DNA of 64,000 nucleotides, from assembly GCA_905221605.1 (NCBI GenBank), contig CAJNDS010000291.1:700060-764059 (forward strand), given 5' to 3'. A model generated the notes under the pieces. The model had not been told where the DNA came from. It did no database searches and saw nothing but the letters and a program-made list of their open reading frames with translations. Source of the DNA: Symbiodinium natans. Taxonomy: Eukaryota > Sar > Dinophyceae > Suessiales > Symbiodiniaceae. A program made the translations under genes and the position numbers. Positions 1 to 13,154 of this stretch are shown piece by piece (the first letter of the stretch is position 1; every line of letters begins with the position of its first letter).

Positions 1-136
1 TCGCCCTTGCTGCAAGCCGCTGAAGACGGGGGGCGCTGGACCCCACAACAAAGCTGAGCGATGCTCCGACGAAGCCTGCAGCAATGAGGGCAGACAGGGC
101 GGAGCCTCCACGACCTCGGCGCTGTGCCACCGCCAT
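1..136 (-). CDS. 5' end of a gene with a hydrophobic N-terminal leader (partial, runs off the left edge)
   Basis: Reading the - strand from the ATG at 136-134, 45 codons stay open to the window edge. The peptide begins MAVAQRRGRGG, then has a hydrophobic stretch (ALSALIAAGFVGASLSFVVG, residues 13-32), then a basic segment with Arg but no acidic residue (SAPRLQRLAARA). A basic start, a hydrophobic core and a second basic Ala/Arg-rich part resemble a signal peptide or signal anchor followed by a transit-peptide-like region, as in plastid-targeted dinoflagellate proteins. The mature protein is outside the window, so no function can be given. It would be the only gene seen on the - strand. A spliced + strand exon in the same DNA cannot be excluded. 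Confidence 0.42.
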   Translation of the reverse strand, partial: MAVAQRRGRGGSALSALIAAGFVGASLSFVVGSSAPRLQRLAARA

Positions 137-3100
137 ATCAAAGAGCGACGACACCAAACTGGCAACTCTCCAGCGTGAAGCCCAAGTGGCTGCAGAACGG
201 CGATCCGCATGTGAAGTTACACAGGTACTTTCTATCAACAGCTCCGGTCAAGCGAGGGCAACAAGCCATGGAGAACTCCAAGATTCCAACCCACAGTGGA
301 CTTGAGAATGACAAGTACCTCAATCATGGCAGCCGACCCATATTTCGAACAGTGCAGGGGTATTGCGCCATACAATTCTCAGTACAACCTCAGATCATAG
401 GATGTCGCAAGAGCTAAGCACAGGAATCCAGGAGCTTCCTGCGATCCCCTGCGGGCACTGTCGACAGGTTGGAAGCTCCGACACTGACCGTTGAGGCTGT
501 GGAGGACTCTGCCTGCCAGGCCCGCAGATTCCCGAGGTCGCACGATATTGCACGCGCAAATGAACGGTGTCAATTTACGGCATCCACACCTGCAAATCTA
601 TGCTCTTGGCAAAGTAGTGCTGCAAGCGTGGGTCGAGCATCCTTAGTCATGCTGCAGTCGGCACAGTAGGGGGAGCTTCCTGGACCCAGTCTCTTGCATG
701 TTGGGGTGATGGCAGGACCTTTCCAGCCGCTGTGCACTCTTGGCACCGTGCGAATCCAGCAGGGGACGCTGCGCTGCAGCATTCGGCGCGTGGCGTCTGA
801 AGGCACGCGGGCGAGGAAGATGGCATGTGAGGGTTCAAGCTACCGGGGCTAGTCTGCGAGCACTTTCTGCATGCACTCAAGGGCAGGGCAAGACGTGCTC
901 ACGTCGAAACCCCCCAGGTTGAGCGATATCCTTGGCACGTGACGGACGTGAGAAGTACGCAGAAACACGAAATATCGAGTGTGAAGTCTATTCATGTTGG
1001 CTACACTGCATCCGCACATTGCTCAAGTCACCACTGAGCGCACAGTGTACTGCACGATAAGTTCCTCGAAAGCTTCCCTGCCCCCAAGCACTTCACCACG
1101 AAAAACACTTAGCCCCGAGCCATCAATTTCTGTTGTTTTTGCCTCTTCTAGGTCTCTGGCGCTGGCCCGGCCCAGTTCAGGAAACAATGGCTCGACTGGC
1201 AGAGGACTCACAGCTGTGCGAATCCCAAAAAACTTGGTAACTCGCTCAGTACGGGCTCTCGGATCATCAAGACACTCCTCCACTCCCTCAAGCAACAGAG
1301 CGGCTTCGAGCAACTTACCGGCTGTCCATGGCTGTCCTGCCAGCTCTGGAAGGGATGGAGAACGCTGGCAGCGAACCTTTCGAGGCACAGGTTTCCAGTT
1401 CCCGCCATGTGAAACCCGAGCACGGCAAAGCAGCAGTATCTGGTGCTCAATGTTGCTGACTTGTTGCTCGGGTCCGACCAGGTTTGGGGATGCTTGGGAG
1501 TGTCTCCCAGCGCTCGGCCTTCATGCCTCAAGCCATTCCTCGAAGCCCCGCCTGGAAGTCATCGTTCTGGAGACCACGCGCCTTGCAGGGGTGCTGAAGG
1601 GCCCTGATTTTCTGAGCCATCCATGGCAAACTTCATGGTCTAGATCCCTAGAATTCGCAATGCAGCTGAACAATGGCTACGGCACTGCCCACATCGGTGA
1701 CATGGACTCTTGCAGATAGCTGAGGGCCTGCTGTGAACCGCTTCGGCTCAGTGACTTCTTGAAGTCACGCACAACCTCGTCCTTGAAGCGTGCTGTGACG
1801 AGGAGCTGCAGCAATAAGCAACATCAGCTCTCCTCGGCCATGGCCCTCCGTGCGAGGAACACCTTTAGCTTGACGGAAGCCCTGCAGCTTGCTATCTTCG
1901 AATGAAGCGGCAACTGAGTTATGGGCGCTGCCTGATCCTTGATATCCTTGTTGTCAAGCCATGCTGAGTTAGAAGAACATGAAGGCATCTAAGTGAAGAG
2001 CAGAGGTCCCCTATAGTGAAAATTCTGAGGTTGTTGCTGCTGCAAGCTTGATTCGCTTCTGCTTGGCACACTCAAGTCATTCCGGAAAGGACGTGTGCCC
2101 ATTGGCGATCTCTTTCCCGTATGTATCAACCACAAGACCTGCGAAAACTTGAAACTACAGGTATGAAAAGTTGTCAACTTCTAACCAGTTGTAAACCTGT
2201 CAAAGTGACTCGGGGGTGTGGCAACATTTAATCTACTGCAGTCTCGTCGCACTGGAGCCGTCGAGGAAACTAACTTCAAATAGGAGTGGATCTGTCTCAT
2301 GAGCCAGCCATTGCTGCACATTTCAGGCCGCAACTCTGCGAGGTTCCGTTTCTTTTTGCTTCAACTCTACAGAAACTCGGTTTAACGCATAAAAGCAAGT
2401 GGCGTCTTATTTGGAATGAAGCAGCGCCAGTGCGGGCAACTGCACGGTAAAGATCGAATCGATTCTCTGCATCATATCGCACAGGGTTATAACGTTCCAT
2501 AGCATGTAAGACTCACATGTGCCACTGCACGCAAGTTCGACTTGCCTAGCACTCAAGCGAGGATCTGGTGGCAGCGTAGGACCACCAAATGAAGAGAAAT
2601 GACGCCAGCACACACTGGACTGTCCTGCTGTTTGCTTACAGCATGTGAAACTGGTCGTACCGTATGCACCAGGTTGATATGTGCCAAACGACGCTAGTAC
2701 GTCTCAGACGCAATCAGGTGCCATGTGCTGGCGGCGAATGGTGCGCATTTTGAGCTGGTACCTGTCGAGGCTTGAAATAGGAGGAAACTGAGCACACAAC
2801 AGCACACAACTAGCAATCGCTCGCTACTTCGCAGCTGTAGTGCACGTCCCAATCTGTCTCTGCACGAGGGGCACAGAACGGCCACGATCCCCGTCGGAAG
2901 AAAAAGCAGAATGCAGGTGACCAAGGGCAGGTTCCAGTACCTTCAAGACATTCCCTAGCACGCTCCGGACTTGCTCCCTGGCTTGACCACATCTGTAAAG
3001 GACGAAGCAGAAGGGACCCTAGCTTATGCCAGAACACGATTCTCTGCTGCAAATGGAGAACGAACGCAACTCACCTTGCCAAACGCAAAAACACTTTGAG

Positions 3101-6100
3101 CAAGTGCTCAGAGACCTGCAACTTGCATGTGAAGAGCAGGGGCACCATTGTCCTGAAGGCATCTCTGCCGCTGGCACGGTGGCAACTGGCGCCTCTTTGT
3201 TGTAACCTCGCTGATGCGCACAATGCTATTGCAATTTAGTCTAGAAGGTGCTCGGCGACAACTCTGAGGGGCGGAGCCTTTTTCCCAAGGGCTCGGCAGC
3301 TGGACCTCAGAAGCAGAGATGCGTGCAAGGGTGTTTCACAATCAGGCACGATGTGTTTTGTGTGAATTCTGAGGCCTCAAAATGAAATACTGTAGACAGG
3401 TGGCGCCGCCAAAGACAACCAGAGGGATGAAGGACAGCATCGGCAGGAAGTAGCATGTCAAGACCTTAACTTCTGCACACTGCAGCATTCCAAGGCAAGA
3501 AAGCGCCCATCAACGGCTGCAGCAGGCGACATCACGTCACTTCGATAACTTACTTAACCGTCAAGAAACGAATTCAACTCATTGAACTTAATCTCTGGGC
3601 ATCGTACCAAGCACAAAACACGGATGCCACATCTCTGGCAAAAGTTGAGCTGCCTCAGCACATGGGCTTGGTTTTACTGGGTGTTTGTACGGTGCTCGAT
3701 TTGTGCCAAAGGAAAAACACGACCTCGTGGCCGCCAGTATAGGGGCTGCTGCGGGCCGTCATCCGCATCGTCAAAGTCGTCGACATCGTCACCTGCATCA
3801 ACGTGCGGCACACTTGAAAAAACTTCCGCTAGACCCTCGAGCATGTACTTAAGAGATCCCAAGCATGACGCCATTCTTCGACCATATGAAACCACGACGA
3901 TCAGCATGCAAATGCAATCAATCTGCAATCTGGTCCATCTCTCCAGGCGCCTTGGCTTTCCATCTGCAAGTATCGTCCACCTTCGTCCCTGCCACATTCA
4001 ACCATGCCTCAATGCAACATGTGCAAAACCACCGCAACAGGACGAAACAACGATGCTAATGCATGGAATTCTGGCTACCAAGCGGCAAGTTTCAACTTTG
4101 CTGGAACACATCCGCAACACATGTACATGATGCGGAAACAACAAAAGAAAAGAGAGACAACAAACAGCACATGAGCGCATGCATCTGAGGCAACCACCTG
4201 CTACGCCAGGCAAAAATCAGCTTACTCAAAAATCGGTCCGTTGAGCAACATGGGCTGCCATCACGTGGGTAACATACATGAAAGTCTGCAATTACATCCA
4301 ACGAATATTAGGTAAGCCAATGTTTGAACAGGCTTCCACTTGTTGTGACAAAGGATCTGTTGAGTTCGCGCAAAAACAACGCGGGCGTGCATTGAAGCGC
4401 CGTAAACTCACAAACATTGTTGCCGAGAAACCACGCCATCCAATTTCCACATCTCGCATACTGGAATCACAGTGAAACCAGGCCCCATCAAGACAAAATG
4501 GTACAAGAATCACTACTTGAAGACCAATGGGTCATCATGGGTGTTGAAACAGGCGACGTAGACTCCGTGGCATCAAGTCAAGAACTGGCTTTGAAAGTCA
4601 AGCACATCTCAACAAAATGAAAATGGCTTTCACAAGCCACTAAGTACTGTTAAAGAAGTATGAAGACTGATGGCTTGATCTTTGGATAGTGCCGGCAATT
4701 TTCGAGATGCAGGGCACTCCGCTGGCAAGAAAAGGCACGGGGGGCTTCAAGCTGATTGGGTCGGATAGTGGGTGGATTACAGGCAATTCCACCTGGGCAT
4801 TTCGGCGAACTACTGCCCATTGATCATCCAGACGACCGAGGGACTTGAAGCTGCGAACTGGCTAGTGGCTGTACGGCGCTTTCATGAGTTGCACCACAAA
4901 TTAGGCTTCACATCACAAGTACTTCCGTGGCAAAGGCTTCTTTTGGCTGCGGTTTTGAAAGGGGTGGTTCTATCAGTGCCCTGATCAGGTGCATTCTGTC
5001 TTTCTTTGTTGGCAAGCTTCAGAACGGCACCATCGGACAAAAGCATTTGGTGTAGCGAACAAAGACTTTGGAAAATTGGTGTCTTGCACCGAGACAGGTG
5101 GTGGTCCTTGGAAGCTGGTTTTTCCACACAGGGCAATACACCCAGAAGGCGCCGCGGTTCAACTTCGACTTACTGCACAGGAAGCGTCGTGGCTCTTCAA
5201 TGTCAAAGAGTCGTTTTGGGATCGTTTCCGGTAGAAACTTTGCCCACCTGCTAAAGTTGTCGATCTTCTTTCGCTGTACCACCACCAGACACACAAGCAA
5301 TAACGCCGTTGAGCCTCTGTCTTTGAAACGACCTCCCACCAAAGCGCCACTCATCAAAAATCTGCACAACAGTGATGGGGCTGGACGGCTAAAGTAGTGC
5401 CCAAGCAACGTGAGAACCAAGAGGTGGATCGGCTCATCAAGCATGACTTTAGTTCGTTTTCAGACATGAACGTCTGCAAGTGTCATTGGAGGAGTTTTCG
5501 CTCGAAACGTTGCATACATTGCTTCAATATGCTGACTTGAATCTGCTCATCAATCCTCAAAGGGACGAGGCAAGCCTGGGGTCAATTCCTCGCCCGCTTG
5601 ATACCAAGCTCAGCTAGCATATCCATGCTCGCACACGTCACCCTTTTCCTTTCACCTGGCGCGTTTTCTCCTGTATCGTAGCCTACTGCCAGTAGGATGT
5701 TGCGTTGGAAACAGGCCAGGTCATCTATTCTTGGCAGGCCCGCCTCTCGGTTCCTCAGTACGTGCACCGAGAGCCCGTGCTTGAAACCACGGGCCGGTGG
5801 CTCCGAGCTGGGCCTACCGACGGCGTCGGCCCGATCGATTGGGGTTTGTGTTCCAAATCAGGAACATCGGATTTGCCTGCGAACTGCGACGTTCCGCCCG
5901 TGAAACCAATCTGTCTGGCGGAGCTGTGACGGCGTACAGACCCTGCGAAAGCTTCACTCGTGTTGGAACCAGAAACACGGCACAGAGCCTGCGCTCGGAG
6001 CTGCTTTCCCAGGGATAAGCATATATGGGAGTCGGCCAGCAGCGCGACACTGAATGCGCCGCTTGTTGCTTTATCGGACGCCTCCGACATGATGCGCAGG

Positions 6101-6576
6101 AGACTTGGCCTGCGCTGCAAGGCCATCATACCCATCATTCTAAGCTATGCGCCGTGCACCGTTGCCCAAAGCGCTTGGCCCAACTCCCCAACGACGCATA
6201 GTACCATGGCCAGACTACTAAAGGCTCACACACCTGACGCCGCGCTTTTCGCCTTACACAAACTCAACAATCACATGACTCTACCACATCATTCCCCAGC
6301 CCAGTCAGCTCTGCGCAAGATTTTCCGAAACGACCCAAGACAAACAAGCCATTGTTCACGGTACCTTTGATGCACCCAACCGCTACATCAGACCTCAAAC
6401 AAGCTCTCCAACAACGGCTGTCAAGCCTCAAACAACACATCTTTCTGACAAGGTGGTGACCGAAACACACTGCCCTCCAAGCGGTACTACACAACTGCAG
6501 ACCAGCACACCCAGGCTGGTCACCACACCAACCTCCAAATTGCACTTGTCAATCGCGTGGCCACCACAAAGACCCG
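137..6576. other. No supported gene
   Basis: About 6.4 kb in which I found no protein motif, no conserved exon pair and no structural RNA. Open frames are short and occur equally on both strands. The base composition is mixed, with no long simple repeats. Small unrecognised exons could be hidden here, because exons elsewhere in the window are only 35-120 bases. Confidence 0.5.
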
Positions 6577-6577
6577 C

Positions 6578-6665
<88 letters not shown>
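6577..6665 (+). repeat. CAA/AAC trinucleotide microsatellite
   Basis: About 30 perfect CAA units in a row. It is readable as poly-Thr, poly-Asn or poly-Gln in the three + frames, but the flanks show no protein-like sequence, so a coding role is not supported. The repeat is followed directly by a short repeated ATGTGGCCACT element at 6664-6683. Confidence 0.95.
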
Positions 6666-9600
6666 TGTGGCCACTATGTGGCCACACCGCTGGCACTTTG
6701 TGCCCTGCATACGTTCTGGTCGTTCTCGGGCAAGATCACCCTTCTACCCGCCACACACACTTTGCAACGGTCCATTTACACAGGTGCGAGGGGCACAGGC
6801 ATCACCACCTCCCTTGCCAACCCAATGATCGACCTGAGATCGCTCCTACACCCGCAACACGATTCAACGCCCTTTGGAGGGAAACGCCCTCCGAATGGAA
6901 AGAACTTCTCACAGGATGACCCCTTCGTTGGGAAACGCCCCAGAGTTTTTTCACATGCCTTGGGACAGGATCCTTTCTAAGACAGGAATACACCGGGCAC
7001 AGGAAACGTCGAAGGAAACGGCTTTTGAGAGGGAAAACTGAACTAGCGTCACCTCTCCAAAGGACAAATCAAGTAACCAACCAACCAACATTTCACACGC
7101 ACCGGAGCAAAACATGCAGTTGACCACTCAAGCGAACCACTGTAGATGTTTACGCGTTGCAGCGGACAAAAAACTCTCAGAGGTGATCACACTGAGCAAC
7201 CATGCACTCTCCTGTAAGCAAATCTGCGCAAGACAAAACTGGCAGCTGGGAACATCTTTTTGGCTCTCTGCGCACACGGAAAAAGATGTAAGAGCCACCA
7301 AAAGCGCTTGCACGGCTCCAAACACGCAAGTCACTCGGTGGCCAACTACTCTTTGCTGAAGACAGCTTTAAATACTCTCGAAAGAGGGGAGAAAGCAAAA
7401 CTGGCCGCTGACAACCTTCAAGCCGCAAGTGAGACACACATTCCAGTCTCATGCATTGCATCTGAAGTGCTGCTTGTGACCACTTGCAAGACATTGCGAC
7501 TTCTAGCCCTGGCTCCTCTTTAGCGGCTGATGCACAAGACTTCAACACTGCTGCTGTCTGTGTTTGGTTCACGTTTAAGACCTTTGAGGAACATGGCCGT
7601 CACTGTCCCACACGTTCAGGACAAGTCGAAGCTCAGACGTGGGCAGATAGGACGATATTTTCCGCCGTGAAAAGGACACTCAACTGCAGCTGAATGACTG
7701 TCTTTCGCCACAAGAATTCTGCGAGTTCTCCATTGCCTTATTTCACCTGCAAGAGACAACCATCTATTTGCTGTTTGGACGTTGCAAGCAAGCACAAGGA
7801 TGACACGCAAAAAAGAAACGTGCACCACCAAACGGCGCGCCGTGTGAAACAAACTCTTTTTCCAAAAAAAATGACCACCAATACGGTGCATGTGTTTTTT
7901 TGAGAATCCATTTTGCGCCTGCACGTGGCCAGGCCTGAAATAGCAGCCATTAAGGAACTGTTGTGGGTGCCGTTCCGACTGCATTCCTAGCAACGCTGCC
8001 CACCCAGCCGTGTGTGCATCCTCCCATTGTGATACTACCGAACAGGGAGCACCGCGGAAAGATGACAAGACAATGTCTCCAGCAGGGATTGAGAAGGTCA
8101 GGCCGTGTTGCGTCCAGAAAATTGGGTGGTCCGTGGGATGAAGCACATGAGCAAAAGGCATTAACCTTCTTCAAGTGGCAGGACTTGAAGGGATGGCAGG
8201 CGACCGGCCAACATCTCTCTCAGTACCTCGCTGCGGCTGCTGGAAATTTCCCACATTGTCCACGCCTGTCGCTTTTCCCACATTGTCCACGCCTGTCGCT
8301 ATCCGGAAGCATGCACCGTTTACGCAACAGGACAGAGGACGATGGATGGAAACTTGCGCCCTGTAAGCTAAGCCAATCACTAGCAAGCACTAAATCAAGC
8401 ATAAGACCAGGCACTCAAGCTGCCGGGCGTACTTTTTCAATAAGTGCGTCATCTATCGGAACCTCCGCTCTTTTGGAAGATGCAGAAGGGCATCCCAAAG
8501 GAGTCCAGCATCCTCCATTTCTTGTGGTTCCAAAGCAGCAACTTGGCTGCCGTGGACATTGAGGTGCTGTTCGTTGTGTGCCGCCGCAAAGTTTGACTGT
8601 TGTAGTAATCGAGACATGCAATACCCCACCGGTGCCTACCCTCTTACAGGGGCATTTCAGGTAGACTCACTCCATCCATTCTTAGAATGTCGGCCCAAAA
8701 TGCACATTCTTATGGATATCTTTAAGTTCCAATTGCAGTTGTTTTCATTGTCTTTCTGGTCAATCGACAGCTTACCGGGCTGACGGCACTCACCAAAACA
8801 CTTGCCGAACGATCTGTGTGTGTTTTGGTTCAGGGCGGTTTCTCGAACTCTTTCTGAAGCTTGCAACTCAACCGAGAGATCATCCCGACAGAAAACAAAG
8901 AAAACATTGAACAAAAGCAAGAGAAATTTTTTTATTTTTAAAGCGGACGCCTCTTTACTACATCAGCAGCACAGTAGGCCGATCTTGTGGGTCTCGCAAC
9001 TAGGTGTGAAACATGTCGCCGGAAAGAAACAACACAACCAAAAGAGAAGAAACAACCAAGCAAACCAGCAACACCACAACCAAACCAAAAACCAAGAAAG
9101 AGCGAAACTACAAAGATCCTACGCGATGTAGTCCCTGTTCAGAGCCAATGCAGCACCAATCGTGTGGGGGAATCGCAAAATACGATTGTGTGCCAGAGAA
9201 CAAAACCACCATCACGCAATTATCTGAATAAGTTGCAGCCTGCAGGTTGGGTGTTCACGTGCTTGATGGATGCCATCACCGCAAGTAAGGGACTGGCGCT
9301 TTTCGGAACTGCACACCACTGACTTAGCTGCTTTGCGAGAAGTGGACGTCTGCATTCCCTTCAATGGTAGGACGCTGCTACAGCACACTGGGGCTATCAA
9401 GGGGCTTGCTCGGTCGAACTCCACAAAAGCAAATTCTTAACAGCTTTTATTTAGGATGTTGCCATCGAATCTTCCACAAAGCTAGAGCACTCTGCCGCGA
9501 TGACTTTCTTACAGGCGGACGCTGCGGCACTCTGCCAAACAAGAGTGGCACAGTCGTCTGTGCCAATTCCCAAAGGCATCGCGCCTTAGAGTGGAAGCGG

Positions 9601-9960
9601 AGAATTGCTGGGATGTGGAAAGCATCACAGGATCCTCACTGAGGATCATCATGGAGCAGGCGAACGCTTTGATCTCTCACTGACTGGTTACGGTGCGTGC
9701 TTCCACGTTGCCAGTCATCATTTTTGGTGGTACCGTCAAGCCAAATCCGACATTATTCCAAAGAATTTGAAACATCTGACAACCTAGACACGCACGAGAA
9801 ACATTGTTCCTTCATGCGATAAGTAGCACTATCCAGTAGTTTGAATCGCAACACGGCATTGCGGGACACTAACCCGAACGCCCGGAATAACAGCGAAAAA
9901 CAGATGAGCCGTGTTCTACGCAGTGGCAGAGAACCAAGTTTTCTGAGCTTTCTCGAAAAG
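6666..9960. other. No supported gene; contains one short tandem duplication
   Basis: About 3.3 kb without recognisable coding motifs. Notable points are near-repeated GGGAAACGCCC motifs around 6889-6940, the 28-bp direct duplication at 8248-8302 (listed separately) and an A/T-rich patch around 8905-8945. Confidence 0.5.
8248..8302. repeat. 28-bp direct tandem duplication
   Basis: The unit beginning TTTCCCACATTGTCCACGCC occurs twice head to tail with a 28-base period and only end differences. No coding function is apparent; it looks like a recent replication-slippage or repair duplication. Confidence 0.85.
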
Positions 9961-10129
9961 ACTTCAAAGCTTTGCTAAAGGTTCGAAGCTTCCTTCGGCT
10001 GACAAGAACGAAGTCGCTTTGGAGCCTTCAAGGCTTTGGAAAGACGAAGCCCTCGATGCTCAGATTCGGTGCTGAAAAGCAAAAAGAGGATGAAAAAAAC
10101 AGCTTGAAACAGGGGCATGATCTTTACGA

Positions 10130-10510
10130 ATTTTTCGAAGGGGGCTTGAGCAAGGGGGGGCTTCCTCGAATTCGAATTCGAGGAAGGTCAGGGGGTCCCC
10201 GGGGGGGGGGGGGGGGGGGCGAACAATGAAGGCTTGAGAAGGGGCTTGAAGGGGGGCTTGAGAAGGGGGGCTTTCTCAAATTCGAATTCAAGGGGGGCTT
10301 CAGAAGGGGCTTGAAGGGGGGCTTGAGAAATAATTCTCGAAGGGGGCTTGAGAAAATTCGCAAGACTCGACCCCCCCTTCTCGAAGGGGGCTTGAGGAAA
10401 TTCGCAAGCCCCCCCCCCTTCTCGAAGGGGGCTTGAGGAAATTCGGAAGCCCCCCCCCCTTCTCGAAGGGGGCTTGAGGAAATTCGGAAGCCCCCCACAC
10501 CCCCCCTCCT
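10130..10510. repeat. Tandem purine/pyrimidine minisatellite (GGGGGCTTGAG family)
   Basis: Repeated variants of CTTCTCGAAGGGGGCTTGAGG followed by AAATTCG and runs of C. Units near 10333, 10379, 10421 and 10462 are about 42-46 bases apart. There is a run of about 19 G at 10200-10218. The strand alternates between long G-rich and C-rich runs. The frames across it are open only because of composition. Confidence 0.85.
10161..10186. repeat. Perfect 26-bp palindrome
   Basis: CTTCCTCGAATTC followed immediately by its exact reverse complement GAATTCGAGGAAG, with no spacer. It lies inside the G-rich minisatellite just before the 19-G run. Half-palindromes built from TTCGAATTCGAA also recur at 10278-10290 and 11353-11370, so the motif belongs to the repeat family. 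Confidence 0.9.
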
Positions 10511-11115
10511 TCCTCCCACTCCACAACAAGCAAATGGGGGGGTGTAGAAAGAAAAACAGTCTCGTCTCTACTCCTCTGATTTTCGAATAATGAAACACAA
10601 AACAAAACAAGGTTCGAGGAGGGTGGAATTTAGAATAAAGCCCCTTTCTCTCCCCCCGCTTTCTACTTCTAGAAACAAAAACAGTCTCGTCTCTACTCCT
10701 CTGAATTGCGAAGAATGAAATACAAAACAAAACAAAATTCGGTGGGGGTGGAATTTAGAATAAGGCCCGTTCTCTCTTCTCCCCTTCCTCCCACTCCACA
10801 ATAAGCAAATGGGGGGAGCTGCGCCCCCCCCCCAACCCCCCCACGTTCTACTTCTAGAAACAAAAGCAGTCTCGTCTCTACTCCTCTGATTTTCGAAGAA
10901 TGAAAGAAGATTCGGGGGGGTTGAATTTAGAATGAAGCCCCTTGTCTCTTCTCCACTCACAACAAGCAAATGGAGGGGGCTGCGCCCCCCCCCAACCCCC
11001 CCGCTTTGTACTTCTAGAAACAAAACCTCTCTACTCCTCTGATTTTCGAAGAATGAAATGCAAAACAAAACAAGATTCGAGGGGGGTTGAATTTAGAATA
11101 AATTCCCTTCCCTCT
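10511..11115. repeat. Larger tandem repeat, four variable units of about 125-185 bp
   Basis: The landmark CTCTACTCCTCTGATTTTCG recurs (with small changes) near 10565, 10691, 10877 and 11031. Each unit then has AAGAATGAAA, a CAAAACAAAACAAG-type A-rich part, a GGGGTTGAATTTAGAATAA part, a C/T-rich part and, in some units, ACAAGCAAATGGGGGG with C runs and TTCTACTTCTAGAAACAAAA. Unit lengths differ (about 126, 186 and 154 bp) because the C-run cassette is present or absent. Confidence 0.85.
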
Positions 11116-11520
11116 TCTCCCTTCCTCCCACCAGATTCTAATTTCTCCCGTCCTCCCACTTCCTCGTCTCTGATTCAAAATAAAGTTCTTCTTTCTCCCA
11201 CACTTCAAGACTGCGCCCCTTCAACACTTTTCAGCTCAAGCTTGATTCCTAGCCGCCTTCGAACTTTTTCTTGGAAAGGCAGAAGGGAGTGAGGATCCAA
11301 ATTTCCTCAAGCCCCCTCGAGAAAGAGAAGGCTTTCGAATTTCCGAAGCCCCCTTGAATTCGAATTTGAGAAAGCCTCCCTTCTCAAGCCTCCCTTGAAG
11401 TCCTTCGAAGCCTTCTTCAATTTGAATTTGAGAATTCTACAGCTTGTAATTCTCGAAGGGGGCTTGAAGTCCTTCTCAAGCCCCCTTGTTTGACCTCAAA
11501 TTCAAGCTGCCCCCCTTAAG
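11116..11520. repeat. Degenerate continuation of the C/T-rich and CTTGAGAAGG repeat field
   Basis: Pyrimidine-rich sequence (11116-11215), then scattered AAGCCCCCTTGAATTCGAA and CTTCTCAAGCC variants on the opposite strand sense to the 10.2 kb array. It looks like inverted, eroded copies of the same family. Confidence 0.65.
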
Positions 11521-13154
11521 CCCTTTAGAAAATTCGAAAAGATCATACCTATTGAAACAATGCCAAGGAATCCTTTGGAAGTGCTTTGAACAATGGTCAG
11601 CGCGCTACTTGTGAAAAGCTTCTCTTGACCTTCCAAATCCGCAATTTGAAATTGCTTGAAAAAAACGTTCTTAATTTTGACAGTACCGTTTGAACAGAAA
11701 TCAATGCAGGACAAGATAAGTTCTGCACTGTTCAGAATCTCTACATGGTGTTGATGGTTCAAAAGTCAGGTTATTAAAGTGGTCTTTAAGACTTTTTTGG
11801 TTCAAAATTTTCTTTGGAGTTTCTGAGTTTCTAGAGTTACCGGTCGGTTGTTGGTTCTGTGTCTTTTTTCGTGGTTCCGATTTTCATCCTTACTCAAGTC
11901 TTGCCTTCCATTTAGCTTCTGCCAACAAGTAGGTCCAATTTTGGAACGTGTCAACCTGAAGTAGGTCTTCGCAGCCCATGAATTGTTATTCTTGTTGCTG
12001 CTGGTTGCGGCTGCAACTGTTTAACTTGAGATCTGCAAATTTTTTTTTGCCGGACCAGCTTTGCAATTCTTGTTTCTTCTTGGTAAATGTGTGTTTGTGG
12101 TGTGTGTGGTGGCTTTTTAGCGCCATGGAATTTGCAGCTGTGGTTGCAGGAGCAGTTTTATATTTGGGGTCCCAATTTTGGGCCCATTTTGGGTTATAAT
12201 TGGACAAGCAGGTCAGCTGCCTCGACCTTGCAATCAGAAAAAAGAACAAAGCTCGCCACCGTTTGTTCGCGGAATGCCTGTGCGAAAACTGTGCGGCAAA
12301 TTCCATGTTGGAATCCATTTTTTTGCCTTCGCCATTCCAAGCCAAAGTCGGCGGAATGGGTCATCTGCAGGCGGCAGGCCTCAAGTCTATCTGTGCAAAT
12401 GCACACAATGGCCTGCAGAATGCGGCTTGTTTCGTTGCGATTGGAACCACCTGTGCAAGATTCGCGGTGCAGTCGCCCAAACCAGAGCTGGTACCATCGC
12501 ACCTTTTGTCGGCATGCACACGGAGATGCCGCTGCTCTTCGATCAGGGGTTTTTTCGCTGGTTTGTATCATATCAGGGTGTTGGCAGTTGCGCCCACCCA
12601 ATCAAGCACATCCTTCGGATGGTCTCCGAAGGCTTCATGCGGAGATTGAAAGTTTGGCCAGAACCCCGCGGGGCGTGACAAAGGCCGTCGACTGCTCCAA
12701 CGTAGATCTTGGAACTCCAAGGGCAAATTCAAACACCAACCACAAACAAGAATCGAGGGAGAAGTCAAAATAATTCTCATGAAAAGAGAGAAGCTTCGGT
12801 CGGCTCGAAACTATGCTATGTCGCTCCAAGGTTCCCGATCGCCCCGTCGTGCTCGTCAAAAATGCGTGCAGTGCAAAGATGTGCCCTGAACACTTACCTG
12901 CAAGACAACGGCGTGCTCGTAGATGATGCTGCCAGGAGGTTGGGGTTCAGGGAAGAGAGTTTCGGTGTTCAGGCGTTTCGCTTGGGTTTAGGACTTGGCT
13001 TAGAGGCTCAGATTCCACTTAGGGCTTAAAGGCTTTGGAGCTTGGGGGCTCGAAGCTTAGGAGCTGAGTGCAAGCCCCGGGGAGCGCAAGCCCCCCGTGT
13101 GCAAAAGCCCCCGCTGTGCCAACCGGGAAGCAAAACCCCCAGTCTGCGGCGTGG
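11521..13154. other. No supported gene
   Basis: Three overlapping + frames are open at about 12.09-12.77 kb (up to 228 codons), as is one - frame, but none shows a family motif. A stretch open in several frames at once has no signal favouring any one. I see no exon that joins to another in phase. Confidence 0.45.

Noticed and set aside
6453-6980. 175-codon frame with poly-Thr
   Set aside because: Open because of the CAA repeat; the flanking peptide shows no family feature.
12087-12773. 228-codon + frame (and two other overlapping + frames) at 12.1-12.8 kb
   Set aside because: Several frames on both strands are open at once and none has a recognisable motif or splice partner.
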